The notes beneath the pieces are model-generated. The model worked only from the letters and a program-made list of their open reading frames with translations. It was not told where the DNA came from and did not search any database. Shown in pieces: positions 11,801-16,868 of a stretch of 16,868 nucleotides of DNA (position 1 is the first letter of the stretch; the number at the start of each line of letters is the position of its first letter). Origin of the DNA: an uncultured bacterium (GTDB lineage: Bacteria > Pseudomonadota > Alphaproteobacteria > SP197); assembly GCA_938014945.1 (NCBI GenBank), contig CALLQH010000185.1, positions 1 to 16,868 of the forward strand. The letters are read 5' to 3'. Made by a program: the position numbers and the translations under genes.

Positions 11801-11863
11801 CAGGCGGTCGCCGATGTCGCCCAACTCGCCGCCGGCGACATCGAGGTGGTCGCCAACGCCTGA
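8822..11863 (+). CDS. FecR-domain RTX protein, probable type I secretion substrate
   Basis: 1,013 aa, start set by GAGGG six bases upstream. There is no Sec signal peptide. Residues 30-70 (LLAEGQDGQHLLIRDYF) resemble the BapA-prefix-like N-terminal domain of type I-secreted proteins. Residues about 108-228 are a FecR domain: GSVQSLTGEAWVTR, AIHQGDVVETG, STIGIRGTSVAI. Residues 311-407 form an acidic, Pro/Thr-rich linker. Residues 408-510 are a cadherin-like/VCBS-type Ig domain (APKAVADSVTLSE, LANDTDANGDALT, TYTVSDGKGG). Residues about 513-818 form a beta-rich domain I cannot assign, with DPDQDVDFGGSFNTLNDV near 684-701. A few RTX repeats (821-888) precede the C-terminal domain shared with the upstream gene. 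It is probably extracellular and co-exported with its neighbour. FecR domains usually sit in periplasmic sigma-factor regulators, so this use is different; ligand and role are unknown. Confidence 0.88.
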   Translation: MGSTVGFVDALGEYGTEDGLTVLTAVPGSDAISLEGNTWLLRAAFERHGADLLAEGQDGQHLLIRDYFGSTGVPDLDLGGGVLRGAVVERLAGPLAPGQSAQLGSSDVSAIGSVQSLTGEAWVTRVDGTRVQAIEGSAIHQGDVVETGSNGGLALTFVDGTSLSLSEGARMVIDELVYSPSSASNSASFSLVQGLFVLVSGDVAKSGDMTVETPVSTIGIRGTSVAIQAATEGLRNLITLLQDPDGNVGVVEVATAVASVILSAIGETTSVTSANEAPTAIEVLTSADVESLYRAALATMQTMRGSSLGITSGAEGDTPDSSLPGDTPQDSGETPPEPSEAEVEAFSAAIVDLFAALADELDEELAEEELPEDLPEETPPATSSTILSLPDKERLPTTTTTATTTPANVAPKAVADSVTLSETAAGIAIAVLANDTDANGDALTIASIDTTGLQGVASIVNGEIFYQSNGAFDSLNAGETAIDTLTYTVSDGKGGASTATVTVTITGVDDPPPLSGDVTTISEANGDTFLQGSFLELGVSGNGTLGTSSGIPETFESGAHTSNFGLSFFFNLGGIADSSPTSGDAFLPGSPVETFSLAFTDGTGSFLSSNHNAGGFTGIPLAFDSISVGADGTSVISVGGIAGRLGLTQQITLDGEDSYYTTTVTLTNLTDSAMSGIRYMRNNDPDQDVDFGGSFNTLNDVLSNPGAGHIAAVNAQGITGGQNVMLLADQAALNNANSLAPDTIAVRASAFGFENTNPFAASAFSNPADPNGASGDIGINIVFAIDSLGAGQSVTFSWVTSANGTTGGGDVIMALLGQTTLDGAGGDDRIYASQAAVEETLFGGTGDDVLVGLGVSGGTGDVLLGGDGNDTLFGSSGHDILGGGAGADIFVYEDSDGLLTVSANTAFSGAAGVTDTITDFATGTDSLQLLQSAFAGMALGALTNGVSFSVIAGSYDGTNAGINLNHGLGQASFIYSQTDHTLFFDGNGTGAGYQAVADVAQLAAGDIEVVANA
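10362..11275 (+). other. Unassigned ~300-residue beta-rich domain in the FecR-RTX protein
   Basis: Residues about 514-818, between the cadherin-like domain and the RTX repeats. Visible landmarks are FLELGVSGNGTLGTS, GLSFFFNLGGIAD, TTTVTLTNLTDSAMSGIRYM, NNDPDQDVDFGG, FAIDSLGAGQSVTFSWVTS. The alternating hydrophobic pattern and the TxTNLT...IRY segment suggest a beta-sandwich. I recognise no enzyme motif. Confidence 0.5.
11481..11860 (+). other. C-terminal domain paralogous to the end of the upstream RTX protein
   Basis: Residues about 887-1013: DIFVYEDSDGLLTV, DTITDFATGTDSLQL, VSFSVIAGSYDGTNAG, ASFIYSQTDHTLFFDGNG, GYQAVADV. These align block by block with 8178-8564. Most differences are conservative, and the extreme tail is unrelated. 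Confidence 0.75.
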
Positions 11864-11877
11864 GCGGGCAGGGGGCG

Positions 11878-13338
11878 TCAGCCGCCGAAGGCGACCGTCT
11901 TGCCGGGGTTGAGCAGACCCTTCGGGTCCAGCGCGTGTTTGAGCGTGGTCATCAGATCGCGCTCCACTTCGGACTTGTAGAGGTCCATCTGGCGCAGCCT
12001 CAGACGGCCGACACCGTGCTCGGCGCTGAACGAGCCGCCCATCTCCACGGCGAGCGTCTCGACCGCGTCGTTGATCGTGCGTTCCTGCTGCAGCAGGGCG
12101 GCAAGGCCGGCGGCGTCGCGCCCGGCCATGTTGAAGTGCAGGTTGCCGTCGCCCAGGTGGCCGAAGGCGATGACCAGGGCCTCAGGCGCCATCTTCTGCA
12201 CCATGGGCGTGGCGGTCTCCAGGAACTCGGCGATGCGCGAGATCGGCACGGAGATGTCGTGCTTGATGCCGCCGCCGGAGATCACCTGGGCGTCGGGCAT
12301 GTCCTCGCGGATCTGCCACAGCGCCTTGGCCTGGCCCTGGGATTCGGCGAGCACGGCGTCCAGCACCAGGCCGTCCTCGATGGCGGCGGCCAGCACGCTC
12401 TCGATATTGGCGCGCAGGCCATCGCCTTCCTCGCCCGAATTGGCCTCCATCAGCACGGCCGCCGGCACGGTCTCGCTCAAGGGATCGCGGTTGCGCGGCA
12501 GGTTGGTGAAGGTGAGGTCGAGCGCAGCGCGCACCATGTATTCGAAGCCGGTCACCTGGCCGCCTGTCGCGGCCTGGGCGCGGTTGAGCAGGGCCACGGC
12601 GGCCTTGCCGTCGGGCACGCCGATCCAGGTGGTCACGGTCTGGCGCGGCACCGGCCACAGCTTCAGCACGGCGCCGGTGATGATGCCCAGCGTGCCCTCG
12701 CTGCCCAGGAACAGCTGCTTGAGATCGTAGCCCGTGTTGTCCTTGCGCAGGCCCTTCAGGCCGTTCCAGATGCGCCCGTCGGCCAGCACCACTTCCAGGC
12801 CCAGGACATGCTCCTTGGCGTTGCCGAAGCGCAGCACGTTGGTGCCGCCGGCATTGGTCGAGAGGTTGCCGCCGATACGGCAGCTGCCCTCGGCGGCCAG
12901 ACTCAGGGGATAGACGCGGTCGTGTTCGGCCGCGGCGGCCTGGACATCGGCCAGGATGCAGCCGGCATCGACCGTGATCGTGTTGTTGGCCGGATCCACC
13001 GCGCGGATCGTGTTCATGCGGTTGAGGCTGAGCACGATGTCGTCGCCGCTGTTGCGCGGCACGCTGCCGCCCACCAGGCCCGTGTTGCCCGACTGCGGCA
13101 CGATGCCCACGCCGGCTTCCGCGCACAGGGCGACGACCGCGGCGACCTCTTCGGTCGAGGACGGGCGCAACACCAGCGGCGTGCGACCGGGCCAGCGCTT
13201 GCGCCAGTCCCTGGTGTAGGCCTCGGTATCCGGGCCCTCGGCCAGCCAGCCTTCGGGGCCGACCGCTTCCTTGAGCCTTGCGAGAAGAGCGGGGTTGTCT
13301 GCCGCACCCTGACGGGCGGCTTGTTCTTGTTCTGCCAT
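11878..13338 (-). CDS. FAD-linked 2-hydroxyacid dehydrogenase (GlcD / D-2-hydroxyglutarate / D-lactate dehydrogenase family)
   Basis: 486 aa from the ATG at 13338; a TTG at 13371 overlapping the upstream stop would add 11 residues but has no visible ribosome binding site. Residues about 54-233 are a PCMH-type FAD-binding domain: PQSGNTGLVGGS (81-92), GGNLSTNAGG (156-165), DNTGYDLKQLFLGSEGTLGI (200-219). Residues 235-480 are the FAD-oxidase C-terminal domain with KHDISVP, GHLGDGNLHFN and AEHGVGRLR; H394, H401 and E440 match the metal-site pattern of this family. The tail DPKGLLNPGK is typical. The enzyme would oxidise a D-2-hydroxyacid to the 2-oxoacid with FAD, passing electrons to the respiratory chain or an electron-transfer flavoprotein. 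The exact substrate cannot be read from sequence. It is third in the cysQ-tsaC operon, 29 bp after tsaC. Confidence 0.9.
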   Translation of the reverse strand: MAEQEQAARQGAADNPALLARLKEAVGPEGWLAEGPDTEAYTRDWRKRWPGRTPLVLRPSSTEEVAAVVALCAEAGVGIVPQSGNTGLVGGSVPRNSGDDIVLSLNRMNTIRAVDPANNTITVDAGCILADVQAAAAEHDRVYPLSLAAEGSCRIGGNLSTNAGGTNVLRFGNAKEHVLGLEVVLADGRIWNGLKGLRKDNTGYDLKQLFLGSEGTLGIITGAVLKLWPVPRQTVTTWIGVPDGKAAVALLNRAQAATGGQVTGFEYMVRAALDLTFTNLPRNRDPLSETVPAAVLMEANSGEEGDGLRANIESVLAAAIEDGLVLDAVLAESQGQAKALWQIREDMPDAQVISGGGIKHDISVPISRIAEFLETATPMVQKMAPEALVIAFGHLGDGNLHFNMAGRDAAGLAALLQQERTINDAVETLAVEMGGSFSAEHGVGRLRLRQMDLYKSEVERDLMTTLKHALDPKGLLNPGKTVAFGG

Positions 13339-13367
13339 GCCGGATCGTAACCCGCCTGCTGCGCCGA

Positions 13368-14315
13368 TCAATGGTCCGCTGCGGCCCGTGTCAGGCGATC
13401 GCGGATCGCCACGGCCAGGCCGTCGCCGGGAATGGGCACCACGGCGATGGCGGCGATACCGGGCTGATCGAGGTCGTGAAGCATGGCAAAGAGATTCGCA
13501 GCTGCCTCCCGCAGGTCGCCCGATGTGCTGAGGTTGCGGCTGGCCGCCCCGCCCTGGGGCATGTCGGCGCCAAAGCCCAGGATCGCCTCGTCCGGACGGA
13601 CGTATGCGGCATTGAGGCGCACGGGGCAGCGCGGCGCATAGTGGCTGGCAAGCATGCCTGGCGCGCGGATCGCCGCGCCTGCGTCAGCGGCGGCCACGGG
13701 GCCGATGTGCGCTGCCATCTCCTCGGCGGTGATCGCTCCGGCGCGCAGCAGCCCGGCGGTCTCACCGGAAAGGTCGATGACCGTGGATTCCAGGCCCACG
13801 GCGCAGGGGCCGCCGTCCAGCACCAGGAGATCGGCATCGCCAAAGCCCTGAGCGACGTGCGCAGCGGTGGTCGGGCTGAGATAGCCGGAGGGATTGGCGC
13901 TGGGTGCGGCGATGGGCAGGCCGCAGGCTTCCAGCACCGCCCGCGCTACCGGGTGGGCGGGAACCCGCAAGGCCACCGTGTCGAGCCCCGCGCTGACCAG
14001 TTCGGACAGGGGCGAATCCTCCCGCCGTTTCACCACCATGGTCAGCGGGCCCGGCCAGAACGCCTCGGCCAGCGCCAGCGCACGGTGGTCCAGCACGCCG
14101 TGTTTCTGCGCGGCGCCGGTATCGGGCAGGTGCACGATCAGGGGGTTGAAGTGGGGGCGGCCCTTCAGTTCGAAAATGGCCGCCACGGCGCGCCCGTTGG
14201 TGGCGTCGGCGGCAAGGCCATAGACGGTCTCGGTGGGGAAGGCGACCAGCCCGCCCTCTGCCAGCCGCCGGGCGGCCAGCGCAATGGCCCCGGTATCGGC
14301 GGGGCGCACGTCCAT
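13368..14315 (-). CDS. tsaC: L-threonylcarbamoyladenylate synthase, Sua5 type
   Basis: 315 aa. It makes L-threonylcarbamoyl-AMP from threonine, bicarbonate and ATP, the first step of the universal t6A37 modification of ANN-decoding tRNAs in the cytoplasm. The YrdC domain (about 1-195) shows FPTETVYGLAADA (26-38), KGRPHFNPL (51-59), the AAPSANPSG loop (136-144) and GLESTVIDL (174-182). The linker APGMLASHYAPR (218-229) and a C-terminal Sua5 domain (about 230-315, ending in AIRDRLTRAAA) make it the longer Sua5 form rather than the roughly 190-residue E. coli TsaC. Its ATG directly follows the TGA of cysQ (TGAATG), so translation is probably coupled; only a weak GGGA precedes it. Confidence 0.95.
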   Translation of the reverse strand: MDVRPADTGAIALAARRLAEGGLVAFPTETVYGLAADATNGRAVAAIFELKGRPHFNPLIVHLPDTGAAQKHGVLDHRALALAEAFWPGPLTMVVKRREDSPLSELVSAGLDTVALRVPAHPVARAVLEACGLPIAAPSANPSGYLSPTTAAHVAQGFGDADLLVLDGGPCAVGLESTVIDLSGETAGLLRAGAITAEEMAAHIGPVAAADAGAAIRAPGMLASHYAPRCPVRLNAAYVRPDEAILGFGADMPQGGAASRNLSTSGDLREAAANLFAMLHDLDQPGIAAIAVVPIPGDGLAVAIRDRLTRAAADH

Positions 14316-15083
14316 TCAGGCGTCCCGGCCGCGCGCGATGAAGGAGGGGTTGTCGCGCCCGGCCTTGCCGTAGCGCAGTTCCTCGCCTTCGACCGTGCGG
14401 ACGCTGCCGCCTGCCGCGCGCAGCACGGCATGGCCCGCGCCGGTATCCCATTCCATGGTGCGTCCGAAGCGGGGATAGAGATCCGCCGCGCCCTCGGCGA
14501 CCAGGCAGAACTTCAGCGAGCTGCCGCCCACGGCCTCGCCCGCGACCTTCACGGTCTTGAGGAAGTCGTCGGTCGCGCTGTCGCGGTGCGAGCGGCTGAC
14601 CGCCACGATCAGCCCCTCGACGGGGGCGGGGCGGGCGGCGATGGACTCCTCGGCTTCGCCGTCGCGGCGACGCCAGGCGGTCTTGCCGTCCGTGGCATAG
14701 AGCAGGCCCTTGGCCGGCGCGCCGACGACACCGATGGTCGGTTTGCCGTCTTCGACCAGGGCGATGTTGACGGTGAATTCACCGTTCTTGCTGAGGAATT
14801 CCTTCGTGCCGTCGAGGGGATCGACCAGCCAGAAGCGGCTGCCGACGCTCTCGGGGGCATCGCCGCGCGAGGCCTCTTCTTCGGCCAGCACGGGAATGTC
14901 GGGGGTCAGGCGGCGCAGCCCGGCCAGAATGATCTTCTCGGCGGCTTCGTCGGCCGCGGTCACGGGGGAGCGGTCGTCCTTCTGGCGCGCATCGACCTTG
15001 CCGTAGAGCGCCATGATCGCCGCACCGGCCTCGTCGGCCAGCGCGATCAGTTCGCGGATCAGCATCGGGTCGGTCGCGGGCAT
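14316..15083 (-). CDS. cysQ: 3'(2'),5'-bisphosphate nucleotidase CysQ (inositol monophosphatase family)
   Basis: 255 aa. It hydrolyses 3'-phosphoadenosine 5'-phosphate to AMP, clearing the by-product of sulfate assimilation. Family motifs are in order: KDDRSPVTAADEAAEKII (35-52), the metal-binding LAEEEAS (67-73), WLVDPLDGTKEF (85-96) with the catalytic DPxDGT, SSLKFCLVAEGAADLYPR (188-205) typical of CysQ rather than SuhB, and MEWDTGAGHAV (210-220). The ATG at 15083 is chosen because GAAGGA (15090-15095 on the complement) lies six bases upstream and the length fits the family. An upstream extension to 15212 would collide with the divergent gene. It is first in the operon with tsaC. Confidence 0.94.
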   Translation of the reverse strand: MPATDPMLIRELIALADEAGAAIMALYGKVDARQKDDRSPVTAADEAAEKIILAGLRRLTPDIPVLAEEEASRGDAPESVGSRFWLVDPLDGTKEFLSKNGEFTVNIALVEDGKPTIGVVGAPAKGLLYATDGKTAWRRRDGEAEESIAARPAPVEGLIVAVSRSHRDSATDDFLKTVKVAGEAVGGSSLKFCLVAEGAADLYPRFGRTMEWDTGAGHAVLRAAGGSVRTVEGEELRYGKAGRDNPSFIARGRDA

Positions 15084-15089
15084 GGCACG

Positions 15090-15095
15090 TCCTTC
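15090..15095 (-). promoter_or_regulatory. Strong ribosome binding site of cysQ
   Basis: GAAGGA on the minus strand, six bases before the ATG at 15083. It decides the start against several upstream in-frame ATG/GTG codons. Confidence 0.75.
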
Positions 15096-15115
15096 AAACG
15101 GCAGGGGCGGGCCGT

Positions 15116-15144
15116 CTGATAGCCGCGCGGGCGTCATGATACAA
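15116..15144 (-). promoter_or_regulatory. Candidate sigma70 promoter of the cysQ-tsaC operon
   Basis: On the minus strand TTGTAT (15144-15139) and TATCAG (15121-15116) are separated by exactly 17 bp. Matches to consensus are 3/6 and 4/6. A start near 15109 would leave a short leader containing the GAAGGA site. The element is weak and unproven. Confidence 0.3.
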
Positions 15145-15210
15145 GGGCGCGCCATCCTGCGGACCACACACTCTGGCCGCTTCCGCTGCCTTCGACTAGG
15201 CTGTGCCGCC

Positions 15211-15972
15211 ATGAAGCTTCGCCGCCTCCTCGCTCCCCTGATTGCCTGCGTTCTGCTGAGCGCGGCTGCGCCGTTGCACGCGCAGGACGAGACCGGCGAG
15301 ACCTTGCTGGATCGCCTGCGCGAGCTTGAGGCCAGCCGTCAGGCCGTGATCATGCCTTTGAACGGCGCCCTGGACCCGATTGAGGAGGCGCAGCCGGAGC
15401 CGCCGCCTGCGCCCGAGACGCCCGCTGTGGAGACGCTGCCCCAGAACGACGCCGATAGCCTCGCCACACCGCCCCTGGAAGGCGAGGCGCCGGGTGCCGA
15501 TTCGCCTCTCAATACGGCCGTCGAACCGTCGCTGGCCGATGCTGCGGTCCAGACGCTGCCCGATGACGGCGCCATGGATGGCACCCCGGATGCAGAGCCG
15601 GTGATCGACGTGCCGGTCGCCGCAGAGGATGATGCGGCTGCCGCCATGCTCCCCGATCTCGACAGCATCGACGGCGTTGTGGTCGCCGAACTCGGCAATC
15701 CCGATTCCATCGGCCCTTATCGCCTGTGGCTGGCCTCGTTCCGCACGGTGCGCGAGGCCCAGGCGGGCTGGCAGCAACTGGCCAAGGACAACCGCGATGT
15801 CCTGGGCGACCTGCTGCCGGTCATCGTGATGAAGGAGCTGGGCGGCGACAGCGGCACCTTCTTCCGCCTCCAGGCCGGTCCGTTGGCCGATGAGGCGCAG
15901 GCGCAGGCCCGTTGCGAGACGCTCAAGTCACGCACGCTTTACTGCGCGATCCTCGGCCCCGAGGGCGGCTGA
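15211..15972 (+). CDS. Periplasmic SPOR-domain protein with cleavable signal peptide
   Basis: 253 aa from the ATG at 15211. It opens with a signal peptide: MKLRR, a hydrophobic core LLAPLIACVLLSAAAP, and a probable cleavage after LHA (24). Starting further upstream would bury this signal, so 15211 is preferred. Residues about 55-165 are a disordered acidic, Pro/Ala-rich linker. Residues about 168-248 match a SPOR domain: GPYRLWLASFRTVREAQAGW, then FFRLQAGPLADEAQAQARCE, with C235 and C245 as in many alphaproteobacterial SPOR domains. SPOR domains bind denuded peptidoglycan glycan strands, often at the septum. The protein is probably periplasmic and cell-wall associated. It is transcribed divergently from cysQ. 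No ribosome binding site is evident, and the specific role is unknown. Confidence 0.8.
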   Translation: MKLRRLLAPLIACVLLSAAAPLHAQDETGETLLDRLRELEASRQAVIMPLNGALDPIEEAQPEPPPAPETPAVETLPQNDADSLATPPLEGEAPGADSPLNTAVEPSLADAAVQTLPDDGAMDGTPDAEPVIDVPVAAEDDAAAAMLPDLDSIDGVVVAELGNPDSIGPYRLWLASFRTVREAQAGWQQLAKDNRDVLGDLLPVIVMKELGGDSGTFFRLQAGPLADEAQAQARCETLKSRTLYCAILGPEGG

Positions 15973-15982
15973 CCCAGGCTTC

Positions 15983-16868
15983 TCAGATCGCGCAGCCGAT
16001 CTTCAGGCCGTCGTAGACGGCTTCCTCGGCGGTGCGCGGAGCCAGGCAGTCGCCGACCATGTGCATCTCTCCGTCCCAGTCCTCCAGGGCGTCGATCAGC
16101 CCGGTCTCGGAGGTGTGGCCCAGCGCCGTCACCACCGTGTCGATGCCGTCCAGGATGATCGGTTCGCCGCTGGTGATGTGCTGGAAATAGGCGCTCTCGG
16201 CGTCGGCGCCGAACAGGCGGGCGTAGGGGATGACTTTCACCCCCAACTTCTGCAGGGTCGCGGCCCAGTGGTCGCGCACGTACATCTGGATCGTCTGGCC
16301 GGGCATGTAGCCGTCCACGGCCAGGGTCACCTCGCAGCCGTTGCGCGCCAGCATCTCGGCAAGGCCCAGGCCGATCCAGTCGCAACGCCAGTCGGCGATG
16401 GCGACCCGGCCGCCGACATTGGCCTCGCCCTTGATCACGGCCCATGCCTCCACCAGGTGCGCTTCCTCGGCGCCCTCGATCTCCACCGGCGCGGGCCGCG
16501 CACCCGTGGCGACGATCACCGCATCGGGCGCCTCGCGTTCGATCAGTGCCCGGTCGACGGCGGTGTTGCGCCGCACGGTGACGCCCGCCAGCTCCATCTC
16601 GCGCGTCAGGTTGGTGACGATGCCGCCGAATTCGGCGCGCCCGGGCAGGGCCTGGGCGAGCAGGGCCTGGCCGCCGAGCTGGGCCGCGGCCTCGCACAGG
16701 ATCACCTCGTGGCCGCGCTCGGCTGCCACGGCCGCGGCCTTCATGCCGCCGGGCCCGCCGCCGGCAACCAGCACCTTCTTGCGCTTCGATGCGGTCTTGC
16801 GTGTGCCATAGACCACCTCCCGTCCGGTCTCGGGATGCTGGATGCAGGAGATCGGTGTGCCCAGGGTG
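15983..16868 (-). CDS. Old Yellow Enzyme-type flavoprotein, C-terminal part (trimethylamine/dimethylglycine demethylase-like), 5'-truncated by window
   Basis: The last 294 residues are visible; the frame stays open to the window end, so the GTG at 16816 is internal. SCIQHPETGRE at the edge matches the place of the fourth Fe-S cysteine in trimethylamine dehydrogenase-type enzymes (codon at 16846-16844); the other cysteines and the FMN-binding TIM barrel lie outside. Next come an ADP-binding Rossmann motif (VLVAGGGPGGMKAA), VIVATGARP, and a second Rossmann-like segment with no GxGxxG (IADWRCDWIGLGLAEMLA). It ends with MVGDCLAPRTAEEAVYDG. The degenerate second site, as in trimethylamine dehydrogenase, argues for a methylamine-type demethylase rather than an NADPH-dependent 2,4-dienoyl-CoA reductase. 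The substrate is not known. Confidence 0.82.
   Translation of the reverse strand, partial: TLGTPISCIQHPETGREVVYGTRKTASKRKKVLVAGGGPGGMKAAAVAAERGHEVILCEAAAQLGGQALLAQALPGRAEFGGIVTNLTREMELAGVTVRRNTAVDRALIEREAPDAVIVATGARPAPVEIEGAEEAHLVEAWAVIKGEANVGGRVAIADWRCDWIGLGLAEMLARNGCEVTLAVDGYMPGQTIQMYVRDHWAATLQKLGVKVIPYARLFGADAESAYFQHITSGEPIILDGIDTVVTALGHTSETGLIDALEDWDGEMHMVGDCLAPRTAEEAVYDGLKIGCAI

Noticed and set aside
13339..13371. TTG at 13371 as start of the FAD oxidase, overlapping the tsaC stop
   Set aside because: No ribosome binding site is visible and the extra 11 residues match nothing in the family. The ATG at 13338 is more plausible, although coupling through TTGA cannot be fully excluded.
11935..15119. 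Long + strand open frames (11935-13350 and 13278-15119) opposite the cysQ-tsaC-FAD oxidase operon
   Set aside because: These are shadows of GC-rich coding DNA. The minus strand encodes complete, motif-bearing enzymes, and the + frames are His/Gly/Ala-rich without domains.
15084..15212. N-terminal extension of cysQ to 15212 and of the SPOR gene back to 15013
   Set aside because: The two extensions would overlap divergently. cysQ has a strong ribosome binding site for 15083, and the SPOR protein has a signal peptide beginning at 15211.

Overview
The window is GC-rich, densely packed bacterial DNA with no tRNA, rRNA, CRISPR array or insertion sequence that I can see. Codon use (G/C at third positions), the gene set (Sua5-type TsaC, CysQ, a SPOR protein, a trimethylamine dehydrogenase-like flavoenzyme) and the very large RTX proteins suggest an alphaproteobacterium, perhaps of the Rhodospirillales type. 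This placement is an inference from style, not from a marker gene.

Left half (1-11863, + strand): two genes for very large secreted proteins. The first enters from beyond the left edge and is visible for about 2,854 residues. It is a calcium-binding RTX protein with roughly 55-60 GGxGxD repeats, interrupted by three kinds of recurring beta-rich linker modules and by one FG-GAP/VCBS beta-propeller. The second (1,013 aa) has a BapA-prefix-like N-terminus, a FecR domain, an acidic/Thr-rich linker, a cadherin-like domain, a roughly 300-residue domain I cannot name, a few RTX repeats and a C-terminal domain. That C-terminal domain of about 120 residues clearly matches the C-terminus of the first protein. 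The pair therefore looks like co-exported substrates of one type I secretion system, whose exporter is not in this window. They are separated by 254 bp holding a possible promoter, an operator-like palindrome and small leader hairpins.

Middle (11878-15083, - strand): a tightly packed housekeeping operon, cysQ -> tsaC -> FAD-linked 2-hydroxyacid dehydrogenase. Stop and start codons abut between the first two genes. A short divergent region (15084-15210) separates it from a + strand gene for a periplasmic SPOR-domain protein (15211-15972).

Right edge (15983-16868, - strand): the C-terminal part of an Old Yellow Enzyme-type flavoprotein of the trimethylamine/dimethylglycine demethylase kind. 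Its N-terminal TIM barrel and most of its Fe-S site lie beyond the window.

The least ordinary content is the RTX pair: a propeller with one circularly split blade that appears to be nested inside a host linker module, a FecR domain placed on an exported protein, and a large unassigned domain.
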